Source: an uncultured Pseudomonadota bacterium (GTDB lineage Bacteria > Myxococcota_A > UBA796 > CAJQPC01). From it: a stretch of DNA of 64,000 nucleotides. A program made the position numbers and the translations under genes. The notes under the pieces were generated by a model. The model had not been told where the DNA came from. It searched no databases and worked only from the letters and a program-made list of their open reading frames with translations. Numbering within the stretch: the stretch's first letter is position 1; each line of letters begins with the position of its first letter. Shown here piece by piece: positions 33,502 to 42,118 of this stretch. The DNA is taken from the NCBI GenBank assembly GCA_913060515.1, contig CAJXRZ010000006.1:1-64000 (forward strand), in the 5' to 3' direction.

Positions 33502-35910
33502 GTGTGGTGGTTGATGAGCATGGCGGCGCTCGCTGCGCCTGAGTTTGAGGTGGTGGCTCCGGCCGGCTTGGTTCAGGGCCGTCCTGGACAGGTCCTCATC
33601 GCAACTTGGGATGGGGATGACCCCATCGTGGAGCCCCCTGCGCTCTCTGTTCAAGGCGCTGTGCTTGGCACGCTGACGCCCGCTGGGGTCCCAGGGCTCT
33701 GGGAGCAGGAGCTCATCCCAGGAGCTGAACAGAACAAGGTCTTGCTGCGCATTGACGGTGTGGCCCGCCAGGTTGGGGTGGATGCAGTCCCGGAGGCTCG
33801 GGTCACCGTGCCAGAGCAGGTGGACGGGTGGGTAGGCCAGCCCCTTCGCTTTCTCGTCGGTGGCGCGAGCGCCGAGAGCCTTGTTGTGGTTCTGCCGGAA
33901 GGGCAGGTGACCTCACTCTCGGAGTCCGAGGAGGGGCTTGAAGTGGAGGTTGCCCTGGGCCCCGGGGAGGATGCCCGTGTGCTCCAGATCGGGCTCTACG
34001 ACTCCGCTCATCCCCAGGCTGAGCCGGCTTGGACCGTTGCCCGCATCTCTCGGCGTGCTGAGATTTCTTTGGCGACGGAACCGGGGTCTCAAGTCTCGGT
34101 GGAAGTTGAGGGTCGCATCTTCGGACCGGAGACCGCGGGACCTGAGCGCAAGGTGAGCCTGGCCGTGCCAGTGCTCCCGGGTCAGGTCGAGGCCAGAGCG
34201 ACCTCGCGGGACAGCGCAGGCAACAGCAGCGCGACCACAATCACGCTTGCCCTGAGCCCCCAGCCAGGCCTGGGGCTTCTGGTCCTGCCGAGCCCAGATG
34301 GCGGCGCCCGATTGGCGCTTCGAGCGACCACAGCGCGAGGCAAGGTCTGGAAGGGCCCAGCCCCGGACTGCGTGGTGAATCCGGACTTGGAGTTGAAGCT
34401 GGCACAGGTTCGGCCCGGAGAGTGGACCGCGGCTCTGCCCAGTCAGACAGAGCAGGCCGTTGAGCTCCGTGTGCGTTGTCGCCTGGAAGAGAGCGAGGTT
34501 CTGCTGAGTCAACGCAGCGCGCCGGGGGGCCCCACTCGCATTGTTCTCCGGGCGTGGCCTGAAGAGCTCTCCAGCGACTTTCCTGTCTCTCAGATCCAAG
34601 CGAGCCTGGAAGATGCCCGGGGAGAGCGCCTCCCGCCTGAAGGCCTGAGTCTCAAGGCGGATGCGGGCAGCATCACCTCCCCGGTGGTGGAAGACCGGGT
34701 GCTGCGTGCCGACTATCAGGGGCGCGCCGAGCAGCCGGTCGATCGGGTCCAAGCCCAGTGGACCGAGCCGCCCTCAAGCGGGCCTGTGGAGCGCCTGAGC
34801 GTCGAGCTGGCGCGAAGGGGGGAGCAGGGCGAGGTTGTCGTGCGAGCCCTGGATGCACGGGGGACTCCGGTTCAGGGAGCCGAAGTCGTACTCTGGCTGG
34901 ATGACTTGCGCCTGGCTGTGCAGAGCGACAGCCGAGGACGGGTCCGCCTTCGCTTTGGGGCAGAAGACCGCGTGATGCGGTTGCGCATCCAGAGTCAGGA
35001 GGCCTGGGCGGAGGCGCTGTACCTCCCTTGGGTGGACTACCCGGTCATCGGCGAGCTGGGGCCGGACCTGGTGGCCGAGTCCAGCGTCAGCATTCGAGCA
35101 GGGCGTGTCCGAAAAGCCGAGCTCTCTGTGGACCGGGAGGTGCTCTACGCGAGCCGGGTGGCGACCGCGAACGTTGTGGTCGTGCTCTTGGATCGCGGCG
35201 GTGTCCCTGTCGTGGACGAACAGGTTCGCCTGAGCGTCAGTCAGGGCTTTGTCTCCGAGCTGATCCCCCAGGCGGATGGGAGCCTTCAAGGCGTGTATCA
35301 AGCCCCCCCGGGGCTTCGGGCTGGTGAGGTTCTGGTCCGCTTGGAGCCCTTGGATGGCACCTTCGAGGCCAAGGAAGTCACCCTCGAGATCCAGCCTGCG
35401 CCCATCACCCGCTCACCTGGACTGGCCGTCGGTGTACTTGCCAACACCACGGGGCTCCTGGGCCCCTTTGGCGCCCTGAGTTGGGAGTCGGCCTTGTCTC
35501 CTCCGTCGGTGTTTGCCCTGCGGGCGGAGCTGGGCGTCTACCGCTTGAGCAGCGATGTGAACCTGAGCAGTGGGAGCGTCTCACTGAGCATGGAAGTTCT
35601 TCCGATCACCCTCTCAGGACACCGACGCTGGAACAGTGGCTTGTGGTCGAGCTGGGTTGGTGGCGGAGTCGTGGTGGCACCGTACCGCTCTAGGAGCTGG
35701 TTTGTGGAGGATGGTGTGGAGCAGGACGGGCGCACTCAGATCGGAGTTCACGGTCCGGGCCTCCAGCTTTACGCAGGCCGTGGTTACAGAGTGAGAGGAG
35801 GAGAGGCCTTCGGCGAGCTCCGCTATTTGGCCCTGGGATCTCGGGCAGACGAGATCTCTGGACAAGTAGGGGGTGTGACCGGTACTCTCGGATTCAGGAT
35901 TGTGTATTGA
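33502..35910 (+). CDS. large secreted Ig-like protein with C-terminal outer-membrane beta-barrel
   Basis: 802 residues from GTG 33502 (AGGAGG five bases upstream, spanning the fecR-like stop). The signal peptide is MWWLMSMAALAA. Several Ig/invasin-like beta domains follow (e.g. VVVVLLDRGGVPVVDEQVRLSVSQGF; VVRALDARGTPVQGAEVVLWLDD, resembling Big_1 folds). The final ~165 residues alternate amphipathic strands (SVSLSMEVLPITLSGHRRW; GLQLYAGRGYRVRGG; EAFGELRYLAL) and end in FRIVY with a terminal aromatic, typical of an outer-membrane barrel. The topology suggests an outer-membrane-anchored surface fibre or a periplasmic arm. No named family is recognised. Confidence 0.7.
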   Translation: MWWLMSMAALAAPEFEVVAPAGLVQGRPGQVLIATWDGDDPIVEPPALSVQGAVLGTLTPAGVPGLWEQELIPGAEQNKVLLRIDGVARQVGVDAVPEARVTVPEQVDGWVGQPLRFLVGGASAESLVVVLPEGQVTSLSESEEGLEVEVALGPGEDARVLQIGLYDSAHPQAEPAWTVARISRRAEISLATEPGSQVSVEVEGRIFGPETAGPERKVSLAVPVLPGQVEARATSRDSAGNSSATTITLALSPQPGLGLLVLPSPDGGARLALRATTARGKVWKGPAPDCVVNPDLELKLAQVRPGEWTAALPSQTEQAVELRVRCRLEESEVLLSQRSAPGGPTRIVLRAWPEELSSDFPVSQIQASLEDARGERLPPEGLSLKADAGSITSPVVEDRVLRADYQGRAEQPVDRVQAQWTEPPSSGPVERLSVELARRGEQGEVVVRALDARGTPVQGAEVVLWLDDLRLAVQSDSRGRVRLRFGAEDRVMRLRIQSQEAWAEALYLPWVDYPVIGELGPDLVAESSVSIRAGRVRKAELSVDREVLYASRVATANVVVVLLDRGGVPVVDEQVRLSVSQGFVSELIPQADGSLQGVYQAPPGLRAGEVLVRLEPLDGTFEAKEVTLEIQPAPITRSPGLAVGVLANTTGLLGPFGALSWESALSPPSVFALRAELGVYRLSSDVNLSSGSVSLSMEVLPITLSGHRRWNSGLWSSWVGGGVVVAPYRSRSWFVEDGVEQDGRTQIGVHGPGLQLYAGRGYRVRGGEAFGELRYLALGSRADEISGQVGGVTGTLGFRIVY

Positions 35911-35923
35911 TTTCAAGGTGGTG

Positions 35924-38900
35924 ATGACCCAAATCAGGCCCGCGTCAGTGGTCCTACTCAGCGTCGGCTTGGCGTTGGGGGTGGTGGGGTGCGTCTCCGA
36001 GCAGGAGGCACCGCTCGCCACTGGGGTCTCCCCGAACAGAATCTATGTGGCCGACACCACGCCCATTCGCCTCAAAGGGGAACGCTTTTTCCCCGCCGTT
36101 CAGGTAGACCTCAGTCGCGATGGCAATGCCGTTGACGAGGGCTTTGAGCTGAGCTTTGTGCACCGCGACAGCGGGCATCGGGTCGATTTGGATGCTGTCG
36201 CCTGGGACTCCTTTGAACAGCTCTCCGCGGTCTGGCCGGCAAACGAGCCCACCGGGAACTACGACTTGGAGCTCACGGCTCCAGATGGCCAAGAGTCCCT
36301 GCTGGAGTTCGCGCTCTCGGTGAGTGACTCACGCGCCTCGTCCATCGTCGTCAGCAGCGATGGGAACAGCTTTGTGGTCGGCGACGAGGTCCGCTTTGAC
36401 CTCTCGCTGGTCGATGCGCAGGGCGATGCGGTGGTCGAAGCTGGCCGGGTACCCATTACGCTGCACGTCGAAGGAAACGAGGTCGCAGACTTGTTGGTCT
36501 CGGACATCCAGGGTTTGGACGAGCTCCTCCGGATCGGCGACCGGGACTGGGTGACCAGTTTGAGTCCAACGGGGGACAACTGGTTCCGCGTTGGCAGCCT
36601 GGCTCCAGGCTTGTTGACCTTGGTCGTCTCGGACGATGGGGAAGGGCTGGAGGACGGTGAACGCAGCGTGGTCTTCGAGGAAGGCACCCTGGACATCCTG
36701 GACATCGAGTTGCCCGGTGAGGGCTTCCAGTCCATTGCAGGAGAAGCCTTTCCGGTCATCCTCACGCCGAGGGACGCCGAAGGCAACATCGTCACCAACA
36801 AGGAATACACCCTGGCCTTGAGCGACCGCTGCGATGGGCGGGTTTCGCCTGACTACGTGACGCTAAGTGGTGAGCAGACCGTCATGGTCAGTCTCTTCCG
36901 AGCCACACAGGCGGCCGGAGACTGCAGCCAGACTCGCTTGCTCGTCGGCGGCACGGGCAGCAACGCCTCGGAGCTCTTTGTGGTCCGACCCGCCGACGCC
37001 TCCCAGCTCGTGTTGACCCTGGACGAGACCGTACAGGCCGTCGGGACGACAGCTGGACAGAGCGTCGGCCTACAGATCGAGGCCAGGGACGCGTACAGCA
37101 ACCGTGTCCGTGACTTTGATCTGGATCTGAGCTTCACCAGCCGCACGACCGGAGGGGACCTTGAAGGGGCCTCGGTTGAGCCAAGGCTGGAGGAGATCTG
37201 GGCCGGCGGCATCAGCTACTGGAAGTGGACGCCCTTTGCCGCAGGCCAAGCCGTGCTCGAGGCCACTGGCGGCGGACTGAGCACCCTCTCCGAGGGGTTG
37301 TCGGTCTCTCCTGGGCCGGCGACCGATCTGGACGGGAACGTCAGCTCTTCCTCCGTTCAAGCCGGAACGCCCTTCACCGTCTCAGTGGGGCTCTCAGACG
37401 CATACGGGAACGAGGTCGCCTTCGAGCCCACCTCGGACTCCTTGGCGGCAGAGGACGATACCGGAGCGCCCGTGAGCTGCGCATACGCCGGCGGCGATGC
37501 CGTTCGCTCGGACTTTGACTGCGTGGCCACCCTCGCAAGCGTCGGCACCAGTCTGAGCCTACAGGTCGACCCGGTTGGACTGAGCACGCTGACCGACTCC
37601 GTGGTGATCGAAAATGGCCCCGCCGCCCTGGCTACCTGGGTTCTGCCCACCAGCGTGGTCGCAGGGGAGGCCTTCGACGCCGAAGTCGAGGTCTTCGATG
37701 CCTACGGAAACCCCTTCACAGTAGGCGGGCGATCCTTGAGCGTCAGCGACGACTCAGGGACTCTGAGTCCGGCAAGCTTGACCCTCAGTTCGGCCGGCGT
37801 TGGAGCGGGCTCCTTTGTCCTGACAGCCTCGGGGTCGCGCACGTTGAGTGCCGAGAGTGGGTCTGTGAGCATTGGGACCGGCGTGCTCCAGGTCGAGGCC
37901 GACGAAGCGGTGGCCTTGGAGTTGGACTGGGAAGAGAGCTGGGTCTGGGTGGGGGAGTCGCAGAGCGCGGTGGTGCGAGGCATTGACCAGTATGGGAATC
38001 AGGTCGCCAGCTTCTCTGAGAGCGTGGACTTGAGCTCCGAGCAGGGTCTGTTTGGTGCTCAGAGCGTGTCCGGATTCAGTGGGGGAGCTGCGGACCTAAG
38101 CTTGAGCTGGGACAGCGTTGGCCTGCAGGACCGCGTACTCTTGAGCAGCAGCTCGGGGCTGCTGGGCGCCAGCGTCGCCCTGGACGCCGTCGAGAGCTGC
38201 AGCGATGGGCCCACAGCGGTATTGACCCTCGGCGGCGTCAGCCAAGATGCTGTGTCTTGCCTCAGCTCCGGTGTGGCCAGCGCGACCGCGGACTTGAGCG
38301 GGAGCTCTGCTGGCAGCGCATCCATCGCCGCCCTTCACCTCAGCGATGGTCTGGGACAATCCAGCCGGGGTCCTTCTACTTCTCGTGTCTTGAGCAGCAG
38401 CAGCTCAGGCAACAGCTTGGTTGAGTTGATGGTCGTCGATGCCTCCGGGTGCGCGCAGACCAGCCAGGTCCTCTGGTACACCGCAGCGACCGGGCTTCCT
38501 GCGGGCCCCGTGACCGTCAGTGCGGCCGACGTCAGCAGGACGGCCGGGGGCAGCAGCGCAGACGCGGATACCGCTTTGAGTGTGAGTGCCACGGACTGTG
38601 GCGGCACGGCCCTGAGCGCGGGCACCGTGTTGATTCGGAGCGACATGGGCGCTCTAAGCGGCGCCACCGCCGGGACAGAGGGCTTGGAGGTGGACTTGGC
38701 CGTCGGAGGTGTGAGCTGGTCGGCATCTTCCCTTCAGCAGAACGGCGAGGCGACCCTGCATGTTGGCTTGTCCGACGGCAGCGCCTATGGCAGCACGACG
38801 GTGGAAGTTGAGGGAGAGAGCACCTCCCCACAGGTGGCTTGGACCGACCCACGAGGCGCAACGAGTGAGACCCTCACCGAGATTCAGGTGGCCTTCAACG

Positions 38901-39505
38901 AGGCCATCTTGGCCTCCTCCGTGGATGCTGCGGTGACCTTGACCGGACCGAGCGGGGACGTGGACTGGACCAGTTCAGTCACGGGATCCATGCTCACCCT
39001 CACCCTCGACCAGAGCCTGGACGCGAGCGCAGGCACCTTCCAGCTGGACATCGCGAGCACCTTGACCGACTCCGCGGGCAATGCGCTCAGTGGAGATTGG
39101 TCCGGGAGCGCCTCGGCCTATTCCGGCCTGTTCGGCGCGGTCACGGACTCGGGCATTCTGATTTCGAGCTGCTCTTTGGACACCAGTACCTTCCAGCCAG
39201 ACGGAGACGTCGGCACCGGCGTGGCTGCGGACAGCGTGACCTTCAGCGCCAACGCCTCAAGCACCCCGGACTATTGGATTCTGCAGGTCTACAACGCCAA
39301 CGGCTCCCTGCTCTACACCCAGACCGAGTCCGCCAGCAGCAGCGCTGCCAGCCTGACGTGGGCCGGGCAGGACAAGGACGGAGTGGTCGTCTCTCCCGGC
39401 CTCTACAGCCTCCATGTCTCCTCTTTGGACAGCAACGACAACCTCTCCGATAGCTGCGTTCAGTACCTGACCCTCCAGCAGAGCCTGGTTCCGCCCAGTG
39501 AGTGA
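35924..39505 (+). CDS. giant Ig-like-repeat lipoprotein
   Basis: 1193 residues from ATG 35924, which follows AAGGTGGTG. The signal peptide ends LGVVGC (lipobox). The mature protein is a chain of Ser/Thr/Gly-rich Ig-like units, visible as recurring D-A-x-G/Y-G-N-x-V motifs (VDAQGDAVVEAG, RDAYSNRVRDF, SDAYGNEVAF, FDAYGNPFTV, IDQYGNQVASF). Next comes a Big_5-like domain (TDPRGATSETLTEIQVAFNEAI) and a C-terminal FlgD-like Ig domain (NANGSLLYTQTE...GLYSLHV). It is probably a long surface filament or adhesin. It lies 13 bases after the barrel gene and its stop overlaps the next kinase. Confidence 0.78.
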   Translation: MTQIRPASVVLLSVGLALGVVGCVSEQEAPLATGVSPNRIYVADTTPIRLKGERFFPAVQVDLSRDGNAVDEGFELSFVHRDSGHRVDLDAVAWDSFEQLSAVWPANEPTGNYDLELTAPDGQESLLEFALSVSDSRASSIVVSSDGNSFVVGDEVRFDLSLVDAQGDAVVEAGRVPITLHVEGNEVADLLVSDIQGLDELLRIGDRDWVTSLSPTGDNWFRVGSLAPGLLTLVVSDDGEGLEDGERSVVFEEGTLDILDIELPGEGFQSIAGEAFPVILTPRDAEGNIVTNKEYTLALSDRCDGRVSPDYVTLSGEQTVMVSLFRATQAAGDCSQTRLLVGGTGSNASELFVVRPADASQLVLTLDETVQAVGTTAGQSVGLQIEARDAYSNRVRDFDLDLSFTSRTTGGDLEGASVEPRLEEIWAGGISYWKWTPFAAGQAVLEATGGGLSTLSEGLSVSPGPATDLDGNVSSSSVQAGTPFTVSVGLSDAYGNEVAFEPTSDSLAAEDDTGAPVSCAYAGGDAVRSDFDCVATLASVGTSLSLQVDPVGLSTLTDSVVIENGPAALATWVLPTSVVAGEAFDAEVEVFDAYGNPFTVGGRSLSVSDDSGTLSPASLTLSSAGVGAGSFVLTASGSRTLSAESGSVSIGTGVLQVEADEAVALELDWEESWVWVGESQSAVVRGIDQYGNQVASFSESVDLSSEQGLFGAQSVSGFSGGAADLSLSWDSVGLQDRVLLSSSSGLLGASVALDAVESCSDGPTAVLTLGGVSQDAVSCLSSGVASATADLSGSSAGSASIAALHLSDGLGQSSRGPSTSRVLSSSSSGNSLVELMVVDASGCAQTSQVLWYTAATGLPAGPVTVSAADVSRTAGGSSADADTALSVSATDCGGTALSAGTVLIRSDMGALSGATAGTEGLEVDLAVGGVSWSASSLQQNGEATLHVGLSDGSAYGSTTVEVEGESTSPQVAWTDPRGATSETLTEIQVAFNEAILASSVDAAVTLTGPSGDVDWTSSVTGSMLTLTLDQSLDASAGTFQLDIASTLTDSAGNALSGDWSGSASAYSGLFGAVTDSGILISSCSLDTSTFQPDGDVGTGVAADSVTFSANASSTPDYWILQVYNANGSLLYTQTESASSSAASLTWAGQDKDGVVVSPGLYSLHVSSLDSNDNLSDSCVQYLTLQQSLVPPSE

Positions 39506-40181
39506 ACTGGACCACGCCCTGCAAGAGCAGGCGCGACTCTCCGAGCTTGGTTTGATGGTGGCTGGACTGGGGCACGAGCTTCGGCAGCCCTTGTTTGCGG
39601 TCAAGTCCATCGCGCAGCTCGTGCTTCAAGCGCCGGAAGCGGAGCGCGAGGCCTTGTTGACCTCGCTCTTGGAGCAGGTTGGTCACATGGAGCAGCTCAT
39701 CGAGGCCATCGGGAACTACAGCCGAAAGCCTCAAGGGCCAAGCATCGTGGACGTCGACGGCGTTCTCTCTCAGGTGCGCCGTTGGCTTGCGCCGCGGGCG
39801 GGACGCTTGGGTCTGTCGCTGCGTGTTGTGGGCGGGGCTGCGCGTGCCGGATCCATGGACCCTGTGGCCCTGACCCAGATCCTGGTCAACTTGGGCAACA
39901 ACGCCTTGGACGCCGCCCGGAGTCGGGTGGAGTTCGAGGCCGAGAACACGGGCAGTGAGATTCGGGTCCGCATTCACGATGACGGACCGGGGCTCTCCGT
40001 GAGCAGTGCCCAGGCCTTCGAGCCTTTCGTGACCACCAAGCCCCCCGGAAAGGGGACTGGTCTGGGCTTGCCCATCTCCCGCCAACTGGCGCGGGACAAC
40101 GGCGGCGACCTGGTGCTGATTCCAAGCGATGTGGGCGCCAGCTTTGAGCTTGTCGTGCCCTTGTGGGTGCCGAAGGGCTGA
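39498..40181 (+). CDS. soluble histidine kinase without sensor domain
   Basis: 227 residues from GTG 39498, overlapping the giant lipoprotein stop by eight bases. It consists only of a HisKA helix with H26 (AGLGHELRQPLFAVKSIAQL) and an HATPase domain with N-box NLGNNALDA, HDDGPGLS and GKGTGLGLPISRQLA. No receiver, PAS or membrane part exists, so it must receive its input through a partner protein. Together with the REC-kinase and the atypical membrane kinase it suggests a multi-kinase relay encoded with its surface proteins. Confidence 0.88.
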   Translation: MSELDHALQEQARLSELGLMVAGLGHELRQPLFAVKSIAQLVLQAPEAEREALLTSLLEQVGHMEQLIEAIGNYSRKPQGPSIVDVDGVLSQVRRWLAPRAGRLGLSLRVVGGAARAGSMDPVALTQILVNLGNNALDAARSRVEFEAENTGSEIRVRIHDDGPGLSVSSAQAFEPFVTTKPPGKGTGLGLPISRQLARDNGGDLVLIPSDVGASFELVVPLWVPKG

Positions 40182-40221
40182 GTGGTGACTACATGGGCGG
40201 GCCCAAAGTACGGAGCCACCG

Positions 40222-40773
40222 ATGTCTGAGAAAGGCCCATTCGCCGATGAAGAGCAGGAGCTGGTTGCGCAGGACGCGCACCTGGAGAACCTGGGTCCCA
40301 AGTTCATGGCGGCCCTGGAAGAGCGTCGTGGGGGCCGGGACGACCAGGCCCTCAAGATGATGAAGGAGATCCTCAAGGTGGAGCCGCGTCTGCCGGAGCC
40401 ACGCTTGGAGATTGGCCGGATTTACTTGGATATGGGCCGGCTTGAGGATGCTCAGGAGGAGACTGGCGAGGCACTGCGGGTCTTTGAGAGCGGAGGGCAG
40501 TGGCTGGAAGATCTGCCATTGGAGGTGGTCTTGAGCACCGCGCACGGGCAGCTCGCCGAGATCTTGCGTCAGCTCGCTGACACCGACAAAGTGATCTTTG
40601 GCGACCCCGAGGTCTACAAGTCCTTGTTGGTCAAGGCCAAGGTGCATTTTGCCAAGGCCCGGGACCTGGACGGAAGCAACGCGCACGCAGACTTCTACGC
40701 CTTCTACCTGGGAACCGGCACGGAGATCAGCCCAGACGGCCTGACGGCGGCTGACGCAGACCCGGACGAGTAG
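40222..40773 (+). CDS. TPR-like protein
   Basis: 183 residues from ATG 40222 (GGAG nine bases upstream). Residues ~35-75 form a TPR pair (GGRDDQALKMMKEILKVEPRLPEPRLEIGRIYLDMGRLEDAQEE); a helical region and an acidic tail (ADADPDE) follow. There is no signal peptide. It lies 40 bases after the soluble kinase and may close the same transcription unit. It converges with fxsA. Confidence 0.65.
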   Translation: MSEKGPFADEEQELVAQDAHLENLGPKFMAALEERRGGRDDQALKMMKEILKVEPRLPEPRLEIGRIYLDMGRLEDAQEETGEALRVFESGGQWLEDLPLEVVLSTAHGQLAEILRQLADTDKVIFGDPEVYKSLLVKAKVHFAKARDLDGSNAHADFYAFYLGTGTEISPDGLTAADADPDE

Positions 40774-40777
40774 GTCC

Positions 40778-41248
40778 CTAGAAGCTGGGGTGGTCAAATC
40801 CAGTCGGGAGTGGCTTGACTGGCTGCTCTTCGGGCTCGATCTCTTCCCCGAGTGGACCCTGAGGCTCCTGCCCTTCCATGGGGATGAAGCCCACCCAACC
40901 CAGCAAGGCCCGCTTGATGAAGGGGGCCGCTGCTCGGCGGGTGAAGGGAATGATCAGGGAGAAGCCGAAGAAGTCGGTCATGACGCCCGGCGTGAGCAGC
41001 AAGGCGCCCCCGATGAGCACCATCAAGCCCTCGACCAAGCGGTCGCCTGAGGGGAATCCTCTCGAGGCCTCCTCTTTGATGGTCTTCAAGACACTGAGCC
41101 CTTCGCGCTTGGCGAGCCAAGCCCCCAGGGTTCCTGTGACCACGATCAACCCCACGGTCGCTCCGGCCCCCATGTACTGCCCCAGCTGAATGAGCAGGTA
41201 CAGCTCGACGGCTGGAATGACGGTGAAGGCGATGAGTAGTTTCCACAT
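40778..41248 (-). CDS. fxsA: FxsA family membrane protein
   Basis: 156 residues. VIPAVELYLLIQLGQYMGAGATVGLIVVTGTLGAWLAKREGLSVL and LMVLIGGALLLTPGVMTDFFGFSLIIP are the conserved FxsA/YtzA membrane segments (three or four helices). FxsA was described as a suppressor of phage F exclusion of T7; its native role is unclear. The C-terminus is acidic. It lies 34 bases downstream of mazG on the same strand. Confidence 0.9.
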   Translation of the reverse strand: MWKLLIAFTVIPAVELYLLIQLGQYMGAGATVGLIVVTGTLGAWLAKREGLSVLKTIKEEASRGFPSGDRLVEGLMVLIGGALLLTPGVMTDFFGFSLIIPFTRRAAAPFIKRALLGWVGFIPMEGQEPQGPLGEEIEPEEQPVKPLPTGFDHPSF

Positions 41249-41282
41249 GGGGTCTGACCTGTTCCGGGTTCGCCTCTAAGAG

Positions 41283-42077
41283 CTATTCACCTGGGCCCGA
41301 TGAGGAAGCCTTGGCGTGAATCACCTTGGCCGCTTCCCAGAGGGCGTCCAGGGTTGCATCGTCGGCCTCTTCAATCGCGATGCTCTGGGAATCTGCCAAG
41401 CCTTCCAGGATGCGGAAGCGGCCTTCAAAGCGCCGGTTTGCGTCTTGAAGGGATTGCTCCGGGCCGAGGTTCAAGAAGCGGCCCAGGGACGAGAGAGCGA
41501 GTAGAACGTCGCCGTACTCGTGCGCGATGGCTTTTCGATCCTCGCTCTGCAACGCCTCATCCAGCTCGGCGAGCTCCTCATCGACTTTGGAGCGGACTCC
41601 GCCAATGTCCGGCCAGTCAAAGCCCATGTGCGCGACTTTCTCTCCGACTCGGTGGGCTCGGAGGAGCGCAGGCAAGGACTTGGGCACGCCATCCAAGACC
41701 GACCCCCCACGCCCTCGTTCTCGGGACTTGTCCTTCTCCCACTGGGCGATCGTCGACTTTGCATCGGGCTCTGGCGCTCGGTCTGCGTAGACGTGCGGAT
41801 GCCGACGAACCATCTTCTCAGCGATCCCTCTGGCCACATCGTCCAGGTCGAAGACCCCTTGTTCGCGGTACATCTCCGAGATGAGCAGGATCTGGAAGAG
41901 CAGGTCTCCAAGCTCCTCTTTGACGTGTGCTGAGGACCCATCTGCAATGGCTTCGAGGGCCTCGTGGCACTCCTCAAGCAGGTACGGCCGCATGGAGTCT
42001 GGGGTCTGGGCTGCGTCCCACGGGCAGTCCTGTCGCAGACGGGCCACGACGCTTCTGAGTTCTTGCATGCCGTTCAT
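41283..42077 (-). CDS. mazG: nucleoside triphosphate pyrophosphohydrolase MazG
   Basis: 264 residues, the size of E. coli MazG. Two MazG domains are visible. The first has DCPWDAAQTPDSMRPYLLEECHEALEAI and EELGDLLFQILLISEM (metal-binding EExxE and EExxD); the second has KVDEELAELDEAL and HEYGDVLLALSSLGRFL. It hydrolyses NTPs and dNTPs to monophosphates and lowers (p)ppGpp stress signalling in E. coli. It is divergent from the Ser/Thr kinase, 41 bases apart. Confidence 0.94.
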   Translation of the reverse strand: MNGMQELRSVVARLRQDCPWDAAQTPDSMRPYLLEECHEALEAIADGSSAHVKEELGDLLFQILLISEMYREQGVFDLDDVARGIAEKMVRRHPHVYADRAPEPDAKSTIAQWEKDKSRERGRGGSVLDGVPKSLPALLRAHRVGEKVAHMGFDWPDIGGVRSKVDEELAELDEALQSEDRKAIAHEYGDVLLALSSLGRFLNLGPEQSLQDANRRFEGRFRILEGLADSQSIAIEEADDATLDALWEAAKVIHAKASSSGPGE

Positions 42078-42118
42078 GGGTGGGCCTGGGATAGAATGTG
42101 GACTGCTTGGGAGTGTCC

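Noticed and set aside
39243-40376. 377-codon minus-strand open frame
   Set aside because: Antisense to the giant lipoprotein end and the soluble kinase, both with clear motifs.
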